In this document: in pieces, positions 25,389 through 38,254 of the stretch | Position numbering within the stretch: position 1 is the stretch's first letter | Layout: each line of letters starts with the position of its first letter | Origin: Dryobates pubescens | Taxonomy: Eukaryota; Chordata; Aves; Piciformes; Picidae | Direction: 5' to 3' | DNA: 64,000 nt | Assembly (NCBI RefSeq): GCF_014839835.1 | Contig: NC_071644.1 | Span: 4,255,266 to 4,319,265, forward strand | The notes under the pieces: generated by a model | The model's input: the letters and a program-made list of their open reading frames with translations, nothing else | The model's database searches: none | What the model was told of the DNA's origin: nothing | Translations under genes and position numbers: made by a program

Positions 25389-28300
25389 AGTGCAGTATCT
25401 TCACATCACTGAATTCCCACTGGAGTTTCAGAAGTAAATCCAAACCTCCTCTATAGCAATTTCTTCTCATCAGTATATGACCAGGAACTGGAACTGAGAA
25501 GAGGAAGCCTATCTCCTCTGCTTTCAAGGAGACCTTCAAAGTGAGATTTTGGAAAGAATACATATAGATTTGGATTTGGACAGAATACATATAGAGGACA
25601 AAGAATCAATTGAAGGGATCAGAAAACTTGGAGTAGAAGAAACTCACAACTAGGACTAGAGAGGAAGGACACCAGCTCACTAGGACGACAACTTGTGAGA
25701 GAAACTAGGACTAACTGGATACTGCAAATAAAAACTATGATAGGGAGTGAGCATGTGCAAAGAAGCTTTGCTGCTAGCATTTCTTAACTTATGAGTATCA
25801 GATGTACATTTTTAATGTACTCCAGTCCAGGTGTTAGTTAGTAGAGATTCATTAAAACTAAAACCTAACCTGTAAGATCCAGTTTTCACCTACAGTTTTG
25901 AAAGATGCTACTCATCTACGAAGAGAATCAAAGGAGAAAGCATACTCAGGCACACAAGAATTCCACTCTCTAAACTCTAGGCAGAACATGTTAAAGAGAA
26001 CTCCAGTGAAAGACACCATGCAGCTTTTGCAGAGCCTTGTCATCTCACAAAAGATCAGCTTTGAGATATGTTGTATGTGTGAACTGACAGACAGCTCTTT
26101 TGTAGCCAGGTTCAGTTATTTCAGCAAAGCATTTAACCTGTGAAGTTCATCTGTAAGTCAATAACCAGGTCCCAATTAGAGCAGCGTTTCAGGATGAAAC
26201 ACCATTCTATCACTTACTGGAAGTTACTTATGATCTTACTGCACTCCCTATATTCTTTTTTTTTTCTTTTTTTCACTTTGGGAATAAGTACACCCTTCTA
26301 GCAGATTACTGGAATGATGAGCACTTCACGTCCTTTTAATAACAGGAAATTCTGCTCATATTTACATAAATATAAATCCAAACAAACCCTAGTGAATTCA
26401 GAGTAACTCTGGATCTGTTACTGGAAAGGCAAACAATCTTACTAAATTCAAAATACTAGTGAGATATACCTGAGTTTTCCTTGTAACATCCCTTTGTGCA
26501 AATATTTTGCATTTGTTCACTGATAACACAACTGAAGATGCTATCATTGCAACTGAAATATGCTCGGTGTATATGCCAGGGAAGTAAAACAAGGAAATTG
26601 AAAAGGGAACAAAAGTTCACATTCTCTGTATTTTAATCCAAACCCCAAAATAAAGACATTTGGGCAAGAGTGGCCATGTGGTTTAAACACCTGGAAGTCA
26701 TTAGCTCCCAGCATTGGCACAGACATTTTTGGGTAACTCAGGTCCTTTCTGGGTACTCTGGCTTCCCTCATCTAAAAGCTGAAATTTCTAAAGCTTATCT
26801 ACTAACAAGAAGCAAAACGAGCTTCTCTTTGCTGACACAAACAAAAGACAGTTGGGAAATATTAAATAATCTTTGTGAAGGGAACAAATAGGAAGATTTC
26901 CAGGAAACTGTTTGTTCAAAGACTGCAAAACTTTTTTTTTCTATGATTATAGCTGAACATTTCAATTGACATTTAGGGTCTTATTTTTCCCTGCCTAGCA
27001 ACATGGTTTTGCTCTGCAGAAACCAGAGGAATGAATACACCAGCTGAAGCAGAAAACCAAGTCCTCATATTTGGTTTGCCATAACTAGGAAATGGATGAA
27101 ACTGAAGTCTTGAACTCTGAAGAGAAGGGGTAGAATTTCTCTTGCATATTCTCATTTTATACACTCTGAAAGCAAATTTTCTGGGCTTTAAGAACTCAAG
27201 TTGCAAAGAGGTGAAATTGCCAAAAATCAGTCTGCAAATGATTCAAAACCCAAGCTTATGCAGATGTTTCACCTGAGAGTTCAGGAGCCAGTCATTCTTT
27301 GATATGCTGATAACTAAAGAGAATGAGTAAGTCAGCACCACATTCATTCAAGGTTCTTGATCTTCATCCTTACAACGTACTGACAGCAAGAAACACCTGA
27401 TCTCGAGATGGTCTCAAAATGTTCCAGTTTTCCTAACCCACAAGCCTGAATCCCACGCACTCCTCTGTCCTCCCCTGGAAGTGCAGATTCCAGCACCGGC
27501 TCCACCACAGTTCAGGCTGCTGCAAAGTCCACGGTTCAAGCGCAGAAGCTGCTTTAAGCCTGGCTGCAACACAATTTTTCAAGCGCTAAACAATGTATTG
27601 CTTTATAAGGTACCCCAGGGTGATGCCTCAACACACCCTCTCATGTGGAAGAGTGACTGTCCCAGATTATGCTTTACAAAGGCACTGTGCAAAACCTTGC
27701 TACTATGCTGTAACTCATTCACCTATTCACACCCAAATTACTCACAGCACACGGTCCAAAGGCACCTAGTGCAGGCCTGTTACTCTAGGCTGGGATAAAG
27801 CTTCTTTTGCATCTTCTGCCTTGGAATTTCATCTCATATTCAGTACCAAAAATAAAACAAAATCTGTTTCTCATAAAGCATGACCTTATTTTCTAGAAAT
27901 GCCTTTTTTTTGCCGTTACTCCTTGCATTACTGCTGTTCAAATTAAACTAACTAGGATCTGCAATTTTGCTATCTTGAACGCAGCAGCCACACTGCTTGG
28001 CACACAGCCTTACAGACCTCAGCAGAGTGATTGTGAGAAAACAGATGAAAGGGGTACACATGTTCACCTCAGCTGCAGGGTACATGAATAGGAGGAAACA
28101 TCTTTTTGGTAACTACCGTGAAGTGACCTTTGATCAAAAGTGTGGCTGTTTGTGATTCACCTTCTTAGTAGGGTGCACATCCATGGGCAAATGTCCCAAT
28201 TAAAACCATATGAATTTACTCACTTCCAGACTACCTGTCTTCCACAAAGCAGCTAGAAACAAAGGGTTCTAGATTGGATTTGGGATCATGTATCAGCATT

Positions 28301-29315
28301 ACCCAAGCTCCAACTGCAAAATCTTTAATAATTAGGAATGGAAAGAGAAGCCAAATTTGGCCAGCAGAAAAATCTTTGTATTGTCAACTACACGGTGAAC
28401 TGGGCACTGCTCAGAACAGACGTTTCACAAACTTGCAATATTCCTTTCCCTGCTTAAAAAAGTCTACTCAAACATTTGATTTAATAAAAAATAAATAAGA
28501 GTGAATGCCAAGAAGCTGAAAATATCACTGGTGTAAACCAAATTCCTTCCATCAAGTTAACTCCCGGACATAAATTTGAGGCAGGAATCTCTGTTTCAGG
28601 CTTACACAAGGCAAAATAAAGCATTGGCTTCACTGTCATTAGACAAGGAAAGGAAGATCAGCCTGTAAAGTTCAAAGATATCACACACATAATATATTTT
28701 GGTTTGGTACAATTTAAAAACTCCCAAATGTTTTTTGGTTTATTCCCAAAAAACTTGGAAAAGCAAAGGCAACCATGATCTGCAGACATTTAAAGGCATT
28801 ACCTAGCTTTGTGATGAATAAAGTCTCATTTACAATGCATTTTCACATTCATAATTGCTCTGATGTAATGCACCCTGTAGTGACAGCCAGGGCACTGAAA
28901 AGAAACTGGATTGTTTTTGTTTTAACTAAGTCACTGAGTAACTCAAGTTTAAGGCACTGGTGAATCATGTTCATTTGCAAACCAACACGTTTCCATGAAT
29001 TCCACTGAACCAGGCCATTCATGGGCCAACTCCTCACCCTGGCATCCAGAGTTTACATTACACTTCTGATTTATTTACTTGAGGTGGCAGATGAACTCTG
29101 TTGCTGTGGCTGCCCTGCTAGTAACGGTACTAGTTGGTCATGCTGTACACATCTCTTTATCCAGCCACATCCAGCTCATGCATCTGCTTAGAAGTAGCTG
29201 CAAAAAGCAAAAAAAAAAAGTGAAAAGACAGCTGAACGTACAAATTCTCCAATATACGTGTTGGTTGCTCATGTACACACAGTGCTATGAACACCAGGAA
29301 CAATCTGTGCAAAGG

Positions 29316-29321
29316 TTTATT
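29316..29321 (-). terminator. Candidate MIIP polyadenylation signal (AATAAA)
   Basis: Minus-strand AATAAA about 210 nt past the proposed MIIP stop codon at 29533. It fits a terminal exon of about 29300-29547 and supports the short spliced C-terminus. Confidence 0.55.
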
Positions 29322-29532
29322 TTATCCAGAGCTGTCTGCACCCCATGTGCCCTTCCCTTCCCCAGGGTGATGGAAGTCAGTGGCTCACAGGAGAGGTAGT
29401 CACACTTAAATTTGGAGCTTCTGTGTAGTGTCCAAGTTTGTTTTGCTCCCTCTGCTGAGAAGCACTGTGAGACGTGAAGCATGTCAGGTGGATCAGCCTC
29501 AGAAGCTGGTCAGTTCTGGTTCTTCCTAACAC

Positions 29533-32500
29533 TCAGGACACCGAGTTCTGGAATACAAATGCAGAGGATGTTAATCAAAGAATGCCAAAGTGACTTTTTC
29601 AATTTTGATGAAGACTCATGAGCTGGACAGGCTTTTGCCTGTCAGCCAGTTCCATTTGCTTGTTGTGTCTGTGCACACTAATTTACACAGCAGCAGAAGA
29701 GAAATGTTTGCCTGGGGAGATGAGCAAATAATCTTCCAGGAATTATGGTTTGCTCAGCCATCCACGATTATGATGCTCTTTAGAAAGACAGGATTGCAAA
29801 CCCCATCTGTGCAGTTCCCAGTATCTCCAAGGACCCTCTCAGGGCTATTCTTACCAGAGGAGGATAGTGAGGGGGCTTCTCTTCCAGCGAAGCTCGCAGA
29901 TCCAAATCGCTGTGCACGGGGGTGCTGGAAGGGATGGTATTTTCCCAGCCAGCCAGGCAATGCTGTGAAAAGAGATGGGAATGCTGCCTTGGAGCCCTTT
30001 TTGATCTATTGTGGCCTGTTAGTTCCAAATCACTTCTGCACAGGGAGGTTTTAGCAGGTAATTAATTTTTGAGGACACCACTATGACTTCTCTAATGAAG
30101 CAAAACTGCACAGCTATCCTCTCTTCCACTTTTCTAAACCAACCTGCTGCTTTGTGAACTCAAGTACCTGACCTCTCTGAACCTGTCTCAGCTGGTTCAC
30201 CCAGTACCCTAAACCTCAAAACCAGGCTTCTTCCCACCTCTTCCTTGGAAATCCCTAGGCCAGGGCTTGATTTGATTAGTAATACAGCCTGTAGCATTGT
30301 CTAGGATACAGGACCAGCTGTACAAAACCAATTTTAAATCCCCCCTTTCCACTCTTGGTTTTGCCTGTCCCCTGTATCTTGTGAATACCTCTCAGCAGTT
30401 TACCTTTCAGACTCCTTCATGGAGTGAAAGGCATCACTGGCACTCTTAGGTATGCTTTATTGTGTTCAAAGGTCAATGCCTGAAATAAGTCAGCTGAATC
30501 ATGCCCCAAAGTACCCAGCTCCATATGGCACTTTCCTTCTCTTAGTGTAAAGCATCTGGAGATGTATCATATACTTTGTGCCAGTTACATGAAGGTATGA
30601 ACTCAGAAGCCCACATCAATAGTTTCACTTATTATCTTGGTAATGCAGATCAGAAATTTTAGTGGAAACCCTGCCAGGGGAATGAGTCACAGATTCTCTT
30701 CCCTTCTGCTGTGAAACAATGCCCAGCCTGGGCTGTGCCATCAGTACCTGTCAGGAGACAACAACTTACCGAAGGTAATGCTAGATTGTCTGCTGGCTCA
30801 AAGCTCTTCCTGCGATGGGGTTTGTATTTGTAGGCAGGCTTAAGGGTAGCCCTGGGAATGCTGACCCTGCAATCACAGAAGGGAAATCATTGTCTTCACC
30901 TTCGATGAGGCAGAGGAAATTTGCACACCTTCCCCACTCAGAATCCAAGAGTATCATTCCAAAGTGAACCAAGTCAAACAGATCTGGATCGGATGTGGCA
31001 TGAGACACTTACCATGTACATTCAGCTTCTGGACCAAAGTCAGATAAAGCATGCATTTCTCACTGACTTAAAACTGTTTCTGCTTATGGACAAGACAAGT
31101 AGGAAGTTTTTAAACAAGAAATACCTCTCCCTTGAAAACTGCAACCTCCTGCAGGGCTATTTGGACCCTGTTTTCTCTCTCACATTATCAGCTTTTTCTT
31201 CCCTATTGTTCCTTGAGTTCTGCATATTCCAAAGCAATAATTCTTATCCACCTGACATAGGCTGGCTCTTCCAGTGTCCCTGGGGGCTGCTGAGCACGTG
31301 GGATCTTACAGATGGGGCAGGCAGATTCCAAATCCACAGGGACAGTGAAGAGGCGCTGGTTTAATCGGTAACAGTAAACACCTGCCGGAGAGTAACAACC
31401 CACCATGGGATTTCCAGTTTGTCAGAAGGTTCAGCCCAGTCAACAAAGCTGTGTTCTACCACAGTGACACACATGCATTCCACAGAAAGAGCTGCTTTTC
31501 CTGAAATATCTTTTGTTTCCTGTCCCAAACCAAGTTCCTAAAAAGCAAAACCAAAACTTCAGCCTCCTCAACTTAAAAAGAGAACATTACCCAATTACAA
31601 GAAACCCTGACAAAATAAGATGACACTGATTGAGAGAGGATCCCTGGAAGGCTCAAATGTCTTTGGAGCAGGAAGCTGAATCTGATTTAGGAGCTGCAGC
31701 CAAAAATAACTCCTTCTCCTGTGTCTTCCATGATGTGGGACACTCTCAAAACAACAGGCAAAGACTGCCCAGTTTGTTCACAGAACTGGGATAGAAAGAA
31801 ATGTGATCTTACACTTATGGGAACTGGTTATCAAATCTGGTCCTTGCTCAGGAATTAAGTCATACAGAGCCTCGGGCCTAAAGAAACATGCAAACAGATC
31901 AGTTAGTGATGGGGTGCAGGCCCTCTGAACAGCCCCAGCTTTTTCCAGCATACATTTCTGACTAGGAGGCAAATAAAGTCCTGCAAAGCCACCCTTACAA
32001 TTCCTCTCTCCAAGCAGGCCGTATTTCTCATTACTCTAGAATACATGCTACTTGAGCCCTTTCCCATGCCCACTTACTCTGTGTGCTGCTCATGAATACA
32101 CATGTCTTTGTTGGCCTGTCGGAACTCCTGCAGCTCAGCATAGTATTGATCAGATTTTTCTGCTACTGAAGAGTTTGTATCTAGGAGCCCTGAGAACACC
32201 AAGGTAAGAGCCAAGTTCAAGGATTTACCACATTTGGGAAAGCACCAAAGCAAGCTTCGCTTCAAACAGTCAAAACAACCAAAAGTCTGAAGCACCACAA
32301 TGGATAATGAAAAGAGCCATCATGTCAAGCCAGAGATTTAATAAGTGGCTTGGGTTCCTTATTGCATTAATTTTGATTCCTTCTGACACCACTCAGCTTT
32401 GCCACTTGCTGCCTGGATTTCCAGCAGCTCCTCTACCAAGGCCTGCTGGGTGGGTTCCAGGTCTGCAGTTCTGTCCCACTTCAACTTAAAGGGATTGTAA

Positions 32501-34427
32501 ACTGGGTTTTAACTCCTCACTGCCACAGCACGCTGAGAGCCTTACATCAGGTTTAAGATTCACCTGCAATCCAGTCATAGCCCAGGAAAGGCCTTGCACA
32601 CCAGCTGCTCGCAGGTATGGTATACTCCTCATGGTCAGACTGAAAAGTCACATGGCCAGCTTCCTTCTGGGAAGAAAACAATTCATGAAGACTCCCTATA
32701 CATCTAGCAGGATGTTCAAAGGTACAGCTTAGGAGAGAACTAGCAGCTCTTCAAACACAACAGCTATGGCTTAGCTTGAGGCTGGATTCTACCTATGCCT
32801 CTACAATAATTTGCCCACCAGCCCTTTATCTTCTAAATTCATAAAACAGAAAAAGGAGGCAGGGGGCAGTATCTTTCAAGGCCCGAAACAAAATGCCGTT
32901 TTCCCTGCATCACACATCCCCAAACATCAGACCACCCATGCTATCTTGGAGGCAGAGCATGGCAACAGCCTGCCTTTCATGTAAAGAAAGAAGCTGGCAG
33001 CAGCAACACTCACCAGGGTCTTCTCCCTGAGCAGAGGCATCATGTATGGAAATGACAGGGAGTCTTATAGTGAAGCGTTGCAGTTTTCTGGGCTAAGGAA
33101 CAGCTTTGACCTCATCTTCCAGTTTAGGTAGTGGGAACAGGGCAAATAATGTTCTCCTGACCCTTTCTCCCCATCTTTCTATTGATTTACACAAATCAGA
33201 AAGGCACTGGTTTCACCATTTACCTTCAACTTTTTGGACTGAGAGGACATCAAGATTGATTTACGGATTATGGGCTCTCCAATGACCACATCTTGCTTGC
33301 TGGTCTCTTCACTTTGTGTTCTGCTCAGTGATGGGGCCAGAAGACCTTCAAGCTGTTTTTTCTCATGGAAACCATGTAGTAGAGTAGACTGACTGCTCTT
33401 CTCTCCATGTCCCAGGAGGAAGGATTCTTCCTGTGGACTTCTTTGAGCATGGCCATCCCTGTCTATTCCAGAGGTTTCTCTGTCACACACAGTGACTGCA
33501 GACACTGGTGTAACATCCTTTTCTTTCTCAGGAATGCTGGAATTCAAACCTACTGCTTCCTGCATGTTCACTTGCTGCTGTAGCTCTCTGTCATTGCTGC
33601 TGTGTTTAAGAGATGAACAGAGGGCTGCTCTGGCTGCCGAAGTTCCAGGCTCCACAGACACCAGCACTGCAGGGTCAGCTCCAGGCTCCACAGCAGTGAC
33701 CTGATTCTCCTCCTGTAAGGACAGAGACTCTCATGCCACATGGCACCATTCACATTACAAGTAGCTTTCATAAGGACACAGCAAGAGAAAGTCAACTTCT
33801 CATTCTAGTCTGCTTACCCTTTAAATTCCTGTGGAGAAAATCCCCAAATGCTTACATTATTGAAACATTACTAAGTGTTTGGAGAAGAGAAGAAAAGGAT
33901 TCACTTCCAGCTAAAGGCAGCTTTTCCTAACTTGTGGAACTGCGAACTTTCAGCCTTTGTGCTTTGAACAAACGATAGGATTATGTTCTACAATGTTTAT
34001 TCCTATCTTAGATTACAAAACTTAAATTTCTCAGGCAGGACCTGATCTCTGAACACCTTGCAAGAACATATTGGAGACCACAGGATAAACAATAAACAAG
34101 TCTAGCTACTTTTCCAACGGACTTCATATCCCACGTGCTGCCAGCTCCTCCACGTCCATGTATCTCCTTTACCACACCACTCCATAGACAGACCTGCTTC
34201 TTATCATACACAGTCCATTTGCTCCCCAGCACTTCCAGCACAGACACAACACATACCCCTCTTGTAGAGGAGGGGACAAATCTTTCAGTAGTTTCTATGT
34301 TATGAAGAGATGCTGGACATCGTGGCTTGCTTGGAAGTCTTTTCCTGATCTCTTCCTGCTTCATTCTCAGCCTCTGCAGAAGGTCCCGGTTGGCCTGACG
34401 CAGCTTCTTCAGGTGCTCTGACTCCAT
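29533..34427 (-). CDS. MIIP: MIIP (migration and invasion inhibitory protein), 9 coding exons
   Basis: Coding exons: 34427-34257, 33712-33224, 32666-32564, 32189-32078, 31877-31813, 31381-31252, 30866-30770, 29962-29855, 29547-29533. Phases all fit, giving 429 residues against 388 in human. The start [20 protein letters not shown] matches the leucine-rich MIIP N-terminus, and the exon has an acceptor at 34446, so the 5' UTR is spliced. Exon 2 (163 codons) is Ser/Glu-rich and poorly conserved, ending [15 protein letters not shown]. Conserved blocks follow: [34 protein letters not shown] with a CxxC pair (CPIC), [10 protein letters not shown] and HRRKSF. Human MIIP binds IGFBP2 and restrains cell migration. 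The last exon adds only NSVS before a stop, so this tail lacks about 35-40 residues of the human end. That exon is the least certain part. Confidence 0.88.
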
Positions 34428-35618
34428 CCTATGAAAGCACTTTTCCTGTAAAGCCAAAGGAAGGGTGAATGTCATAACCAGAAGCATTAAGTAAAGAAGC
34501 AGACTCAGAAGAAAGCACTTTCAGAGGACCTTTTGTAAAAGCCACTTACAGCTCTTGGAACGTTGGGAGCGTTGATCATTGCTCCTGAGAAATCAGCCAG
34601 TCCCACAACTCCGTACACTCAGAACTAACACCACTGTGTACTTCTCCCCCCTCAGATGTGCTGCTGACTATTTGGCACTCAGAAACTGATAGCTGACTGA
34701 ACAGAGACAAGACACTCTTACAGGGGAAACAGTAAACATGGCAAAAGGGTCACATCCAAAAGCCAAGTAAATGACACACTGTTCAGAAGCTGATATTTAG
34801 GACTATCTTATATAATTCTGCTTTAATGTTCTTTTTTGAGCATCAAAATTTGTATTGTGATAATACTGTCATGTTTTTAAGTTCTAAATATGAACAATGA
34901 ATATATTTATTACATACAAAAGAATTAACAATACTGTCCTACACATACCCCAAGCAGGACCACTCCAAAAGGCTGTTATGACTCAGGACTGTGGCTCAGA
35001 CAATTCCAATCCCACACATTAATCACCAACTATTACTACCCTTTAATCAGAAAAAGGAGGGAAAAGTTAATAACGAGACAAATAAAGCTTAGTTTAACTG
35101 GAAGGTTGTTGCCATTCTATTTCACATCACAAGCTCCTGTCAATTTCCAGAAAATGGTTTATTAAACAAACCAAACCTTAAACATAAACTCCCACTGCTT
35201 TTGGCTAGCCTGATTAATTTTGTTCCTAACTATGTACTTTTCTAGGACCTTTTGCTTCAAAGGATCCCTAAATCAGTCTCCAAAGCTAACTGGATTTTTC
35301 TGTCTGCTACCTTGACAACTGGGCATGAGGAATCACACATGTGTGCGGTGTACCAGGCACTGGGAGCAACGAAGAGCAGTGCTAGCAACTGAAAAACTAC
35401 AGCTTTTTTTGTTACAAGAAATGTCAGAGGTGCACTACTGGACACAAAATTGCCAGTCTTGAGCACAAAATTGGAGATCGCAGGAGTTCTCACAGTATTC
35501 ACAGCACAAAGCTAACAGCATCCTCTCGTCATTGCTCATCAGAAAGCAAATACTCCAAAAATAACGTTAGTCAAGGGACTTTCTGTGAGGGTTTTACCAG
35601 ATGAGATCTACTGTCAGC

Positions 35619-36967
35619 ATAGAATCATAGAATCAGTAAGGTTGGAAAAGACCTCAAAGATCATCAAGTCCAACCTGTCACCCAAGACCTCCTGACTACT
35701 AAACCATGGCACCAAGTGCCACATCCAAGCCCCTCTTTTAACACGTCCAGGGATGGTGACTCCACCACTTCCCTGGGCAGCACATTCCAATGGCTAACAA
35801 CCCTCTCAATGAAGAACTTTCTCCTCACCTCCAGCCTAAACTTCCCCTGGTGCAGCTTGAGACTGTGTCCTCTTGTTCTGGTGCTGGGTGCCTGGGAGAA
35901 GGGACCAACCCCCACCTGGCTACAACCTCCTTTCAGGCAGTTGTAGACAGCAAGAAGGTCTCCCCTGAGCCTCCTCTTCTCCAGGCTAAACAATCCCAGC
36001 TCCCTCAGCCTCTCCTCGTAGGGCTTGTGCTTGAGGCCTCTCCCCAGCCTCGTTGCCCTTCTCTGGACACGTTCAAGTCTCTCAATGTCCTTCTTAAATT
36101 GAGGAGCCCAGAACTGGACACAGGACTCAAGGTGTGGCCTAACCAGTGCTAAGTACAGGGGCACAATTACTTCCCTGCTCCTGCTGGCCACACCATTCCT
36201 GATCCAGGCCAGGATGCCATTGGCCTTCTTGGCTACCTGGGCACACTGCTGGCTCACGTTCAGCCAGCTGTCAATCAGTACCCCCAGGTCCCTTTCTGTT
36301 TGGCAGCTCTCAAGCCACTCCAACCCCAGCCTGTAGTGCTGCATGGAGTTGTTGTGGCCAAAGTGTTGCACCTGCCACTTGTTAAATGACATCATGTTGG
36401 ATTCTGCCCATCTGTCCAGCCAGTCAAGGTCCCTCTGGAGAGCCTGTCTACCCTCTAACAGATCAATTCCTGCCCCCAAATTGGTGTCATCTGCAAATTT
36501 TCTAATGACTGACTCTATTCCCTCATCCAGATCATCAATGAAGATATTAAACGGGATGAGGCCCAGCACTGATCTCTGGGGGACACCACTAGTGACTGGC
36601 CTCCAGCTGGAGATGGCACCATTCACCACCACTCTCTGGGCTTGGCCCTCCAGCCAGTTCCTAACCCTGCACTGAGTGCTGCTGTCCAAGCCATGAGCTG
36701 ACAGCTTGGCCAGGAGTTTGCTGTGGGGAACGGTGTCAAAGGCCTTGTTGAAGTCCAGGTAGACTACATCCACAGCCTTTCCCATATCCACCAGATGGGT
36801 CACCTGATCATAAAAGGAGATCAGGTTGGAGAGGCAGGACCTGCCCCTCCTAAATCCACATTGGCTGGACCTGATCCCTTGGCCATCCTTCAGGTGCACA
36901 GTGATTGCTCCAAGATGATCTGCTCCATAATTTTCCCTGGCACTGAGATCAAGCTGACAGGCCCAGT
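35619..36967 (-). mobile_element. CR1 LINE, 5'-truncated, with long RT-domain ORF
   Basis: The 3' end (left) carries ATAGAATCATAGAATC and the standard CR1 tail. A single minus-strand frame of 443 codons (36995-35664) covers most of the reverse transcriptase and the ORF2 C-terminus. It has [29 protein letters not shown], the catalytic box FADDTNLG (near 36484-36505), [18 protein letters not shown] and [15 protein letters not shown]. The segment upstream of [14 protein letters not shown] is in another frame ([14 protein letters not shown]), so at least one frameshift separates it. The endonuclease part is missing, so the copy cannot move by itself. The long open frame implies a young insertion. 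It lies in the 5' part of MIIP, on the same strand. Confidence 0.95.
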
Positions 36968-37195
36968 TGGAATACCAGGTTGGAAGGGAATACAAGGATT
37001 ATCTGGTCCAACCTTTCCAGGTGATAATATAGTTTAAACGTGATGGCCCAGCACCCTATCAAGCTGAGTCTTAAAACTGTCCAATGTAGGGGAATCTACG
37101 CCTTCTCTTGGGAGAGTATTCCAGTGTCTAACTGCTCTCACTGTGAAAAGTTGCCTTCTGGATTCCAGTCGGAATCTCCTTAGGAGTTACTCAGA
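36968..37195 (-). mobile_element. Older CR1 3' UTR fragment abutting the younger CR1
   Basis: The plus strand reads GGTTGGAAGGGAATACAAGG, then a block containing CCCTATCAAGCTGAGTCTTA, GAGTATTCCAGTGTCTAACT and CCAGTCGGAATCTCCT. These resemble the reverse complement of older CR1 3' regions. The change in divergence and sequence type at about 36968 marks a separate insertion from the CR1 on its left, which apparently landed beside or in its tail. Confidence 0.7.
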
Positions 37196-37299
37196 TAATC
37201 GACAGGAAGGTGTTAGCTCTTCATGCTCAAGACCAGAGGCTCAAGCGTATGGAAGTGGTTTAACCCGAATCACTTGCTTAGCCTCTGGCAGTTAAAAAT

Positions 37300-37900
37300 A
37301 ATGGTCGTCTCGGAGCTACGACCGCTCATGTCCACAGGAAAGCTGCCGAACACCCAGGCGGCGCTTCCCAGCGCCGTTTCCGCGCAGACGCACTGGTTCG
37401 GTTCCCTCGCCCAGGAGGAAAGAGACGCAGCCTCGAGCGTTGCAACGTTCCCCCTCGGTGTCCCAGAAGTCAGCTTAGCAGCCGGCAGTACCCGGCCGCC
37501 CTCCTTCCGCAGAGATGCGAATCCACGCGGCCCGGCCGTTCAAACGCCCTACGCCCGCCCCACACCGACTCCGTGTTTTTGGGCCCACCTGCACCGTACC
37601 TGGCTGCTCCGAGCCGCCCAGCGATCCTGCGGCGGGGGGATCCCCGCCCTCGGTTCACCACCGCTGGGATTCCCCCGGACGGCCCCGGCCCCACCGTTCC
37701 CGCGCTGGGCCCGCCCCGCAGCTCCCGGCATGCGCGGGGCTCGGAGGCGCCCGGCCCGGCCCGCCCTGAGCCGCGGGGGAAGAGGCGGCCCCTCTTGACC
37801 GGCGGACTGAGGCCAGGCAGGGGCTGGAGCAGCGAGTCACGGCCCCAAAACTCCCCTCTTTTGGGTTCATTAAATCACCACAGCTCGTGGTCTGATCGGG
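37300..37900 (-). promoter_or_regulatory. CpG-rich region, probable MIIP promoter and first noncoding exon
   Basis: This is a strongly GC- and CpG-rich block (densest at 37490-37800) lying upstream of the MIIP start exon, whose 5' border is a splice acceptor at 34446. A noncoding first exon must therefore lie further right, and this island is the best candidate. Minus-strand CAG|GTACGG near 37595 is one possible donor, not proven. Several overlapping ORFs here simply reflect the lack of AT-rich stops. Confidence 0.6.
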
Positions 37901-38254
37901 CCTCGCTCCCCAGCTGCCCCAGGGGAGCTGCTCGGAGCACCGATCAGTGGAATCTGCCGTTTCTAGCACGCACGTCCTATCGCCTGAGCATGCTCACGCA
38001 CCACAATTGCGGCCTCTTTAAACGCAGGAGTTGCCACTGGCCCTTACTTCCTACAATATTGTCATAAAACTGATTCAATAGCGACATATTTCGTGTAATT
38101 TCAGAAACAAACTTCCTACCATATAACTCAGCACCACCAGTCCCCTTGTGAATTTCCAGTGAACACACAAAGGTCACTGCTGTCACCCCTACAGTTCCCA
38201 GCACGGTTCCCCTGCCTACCTTCTACGTAGACTTCTCATTATGAGGCGCAGAAC

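Larger units (their letters stand above)
19301..29310. other. About 10 kb intergenic spacer between MIIP 3' end and TNFRSF8
   Basis: No exon with splice context, no RNA gene and no CpG island was found. ORFs are all under about 110 codons and unrecognised. It contains one CR1 tail (21267-21405), a short TA-rich microsatellite near 23990-24012 and two small perfect palindromes (24338-24356 and 25367-25388). It may hold distal regulatory DNA, which cannot be told from one sequence. Confidence 0.5.

Noticed and set aside
19301-29310. Possible extra gene in the 10-kb spacer
   Set aside because: No ORF here has splice sites in phase or a recognisable family; the longest are about 106 codons and random-looking.
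35664-36995. 443-codon ORF as a host gene
   Set aside because: It is the reverse-transcriptase part of a CR1 LINE, with the CR1 3' tail attached.
37223-38067. Several 100-190 codon ORFs on both strands in the MIIP CpG island
   Set aside because: Overlapping frames on both strands reflect high GC and few stops. The composition is Pro/Arg/Gly/Ala with no domain.
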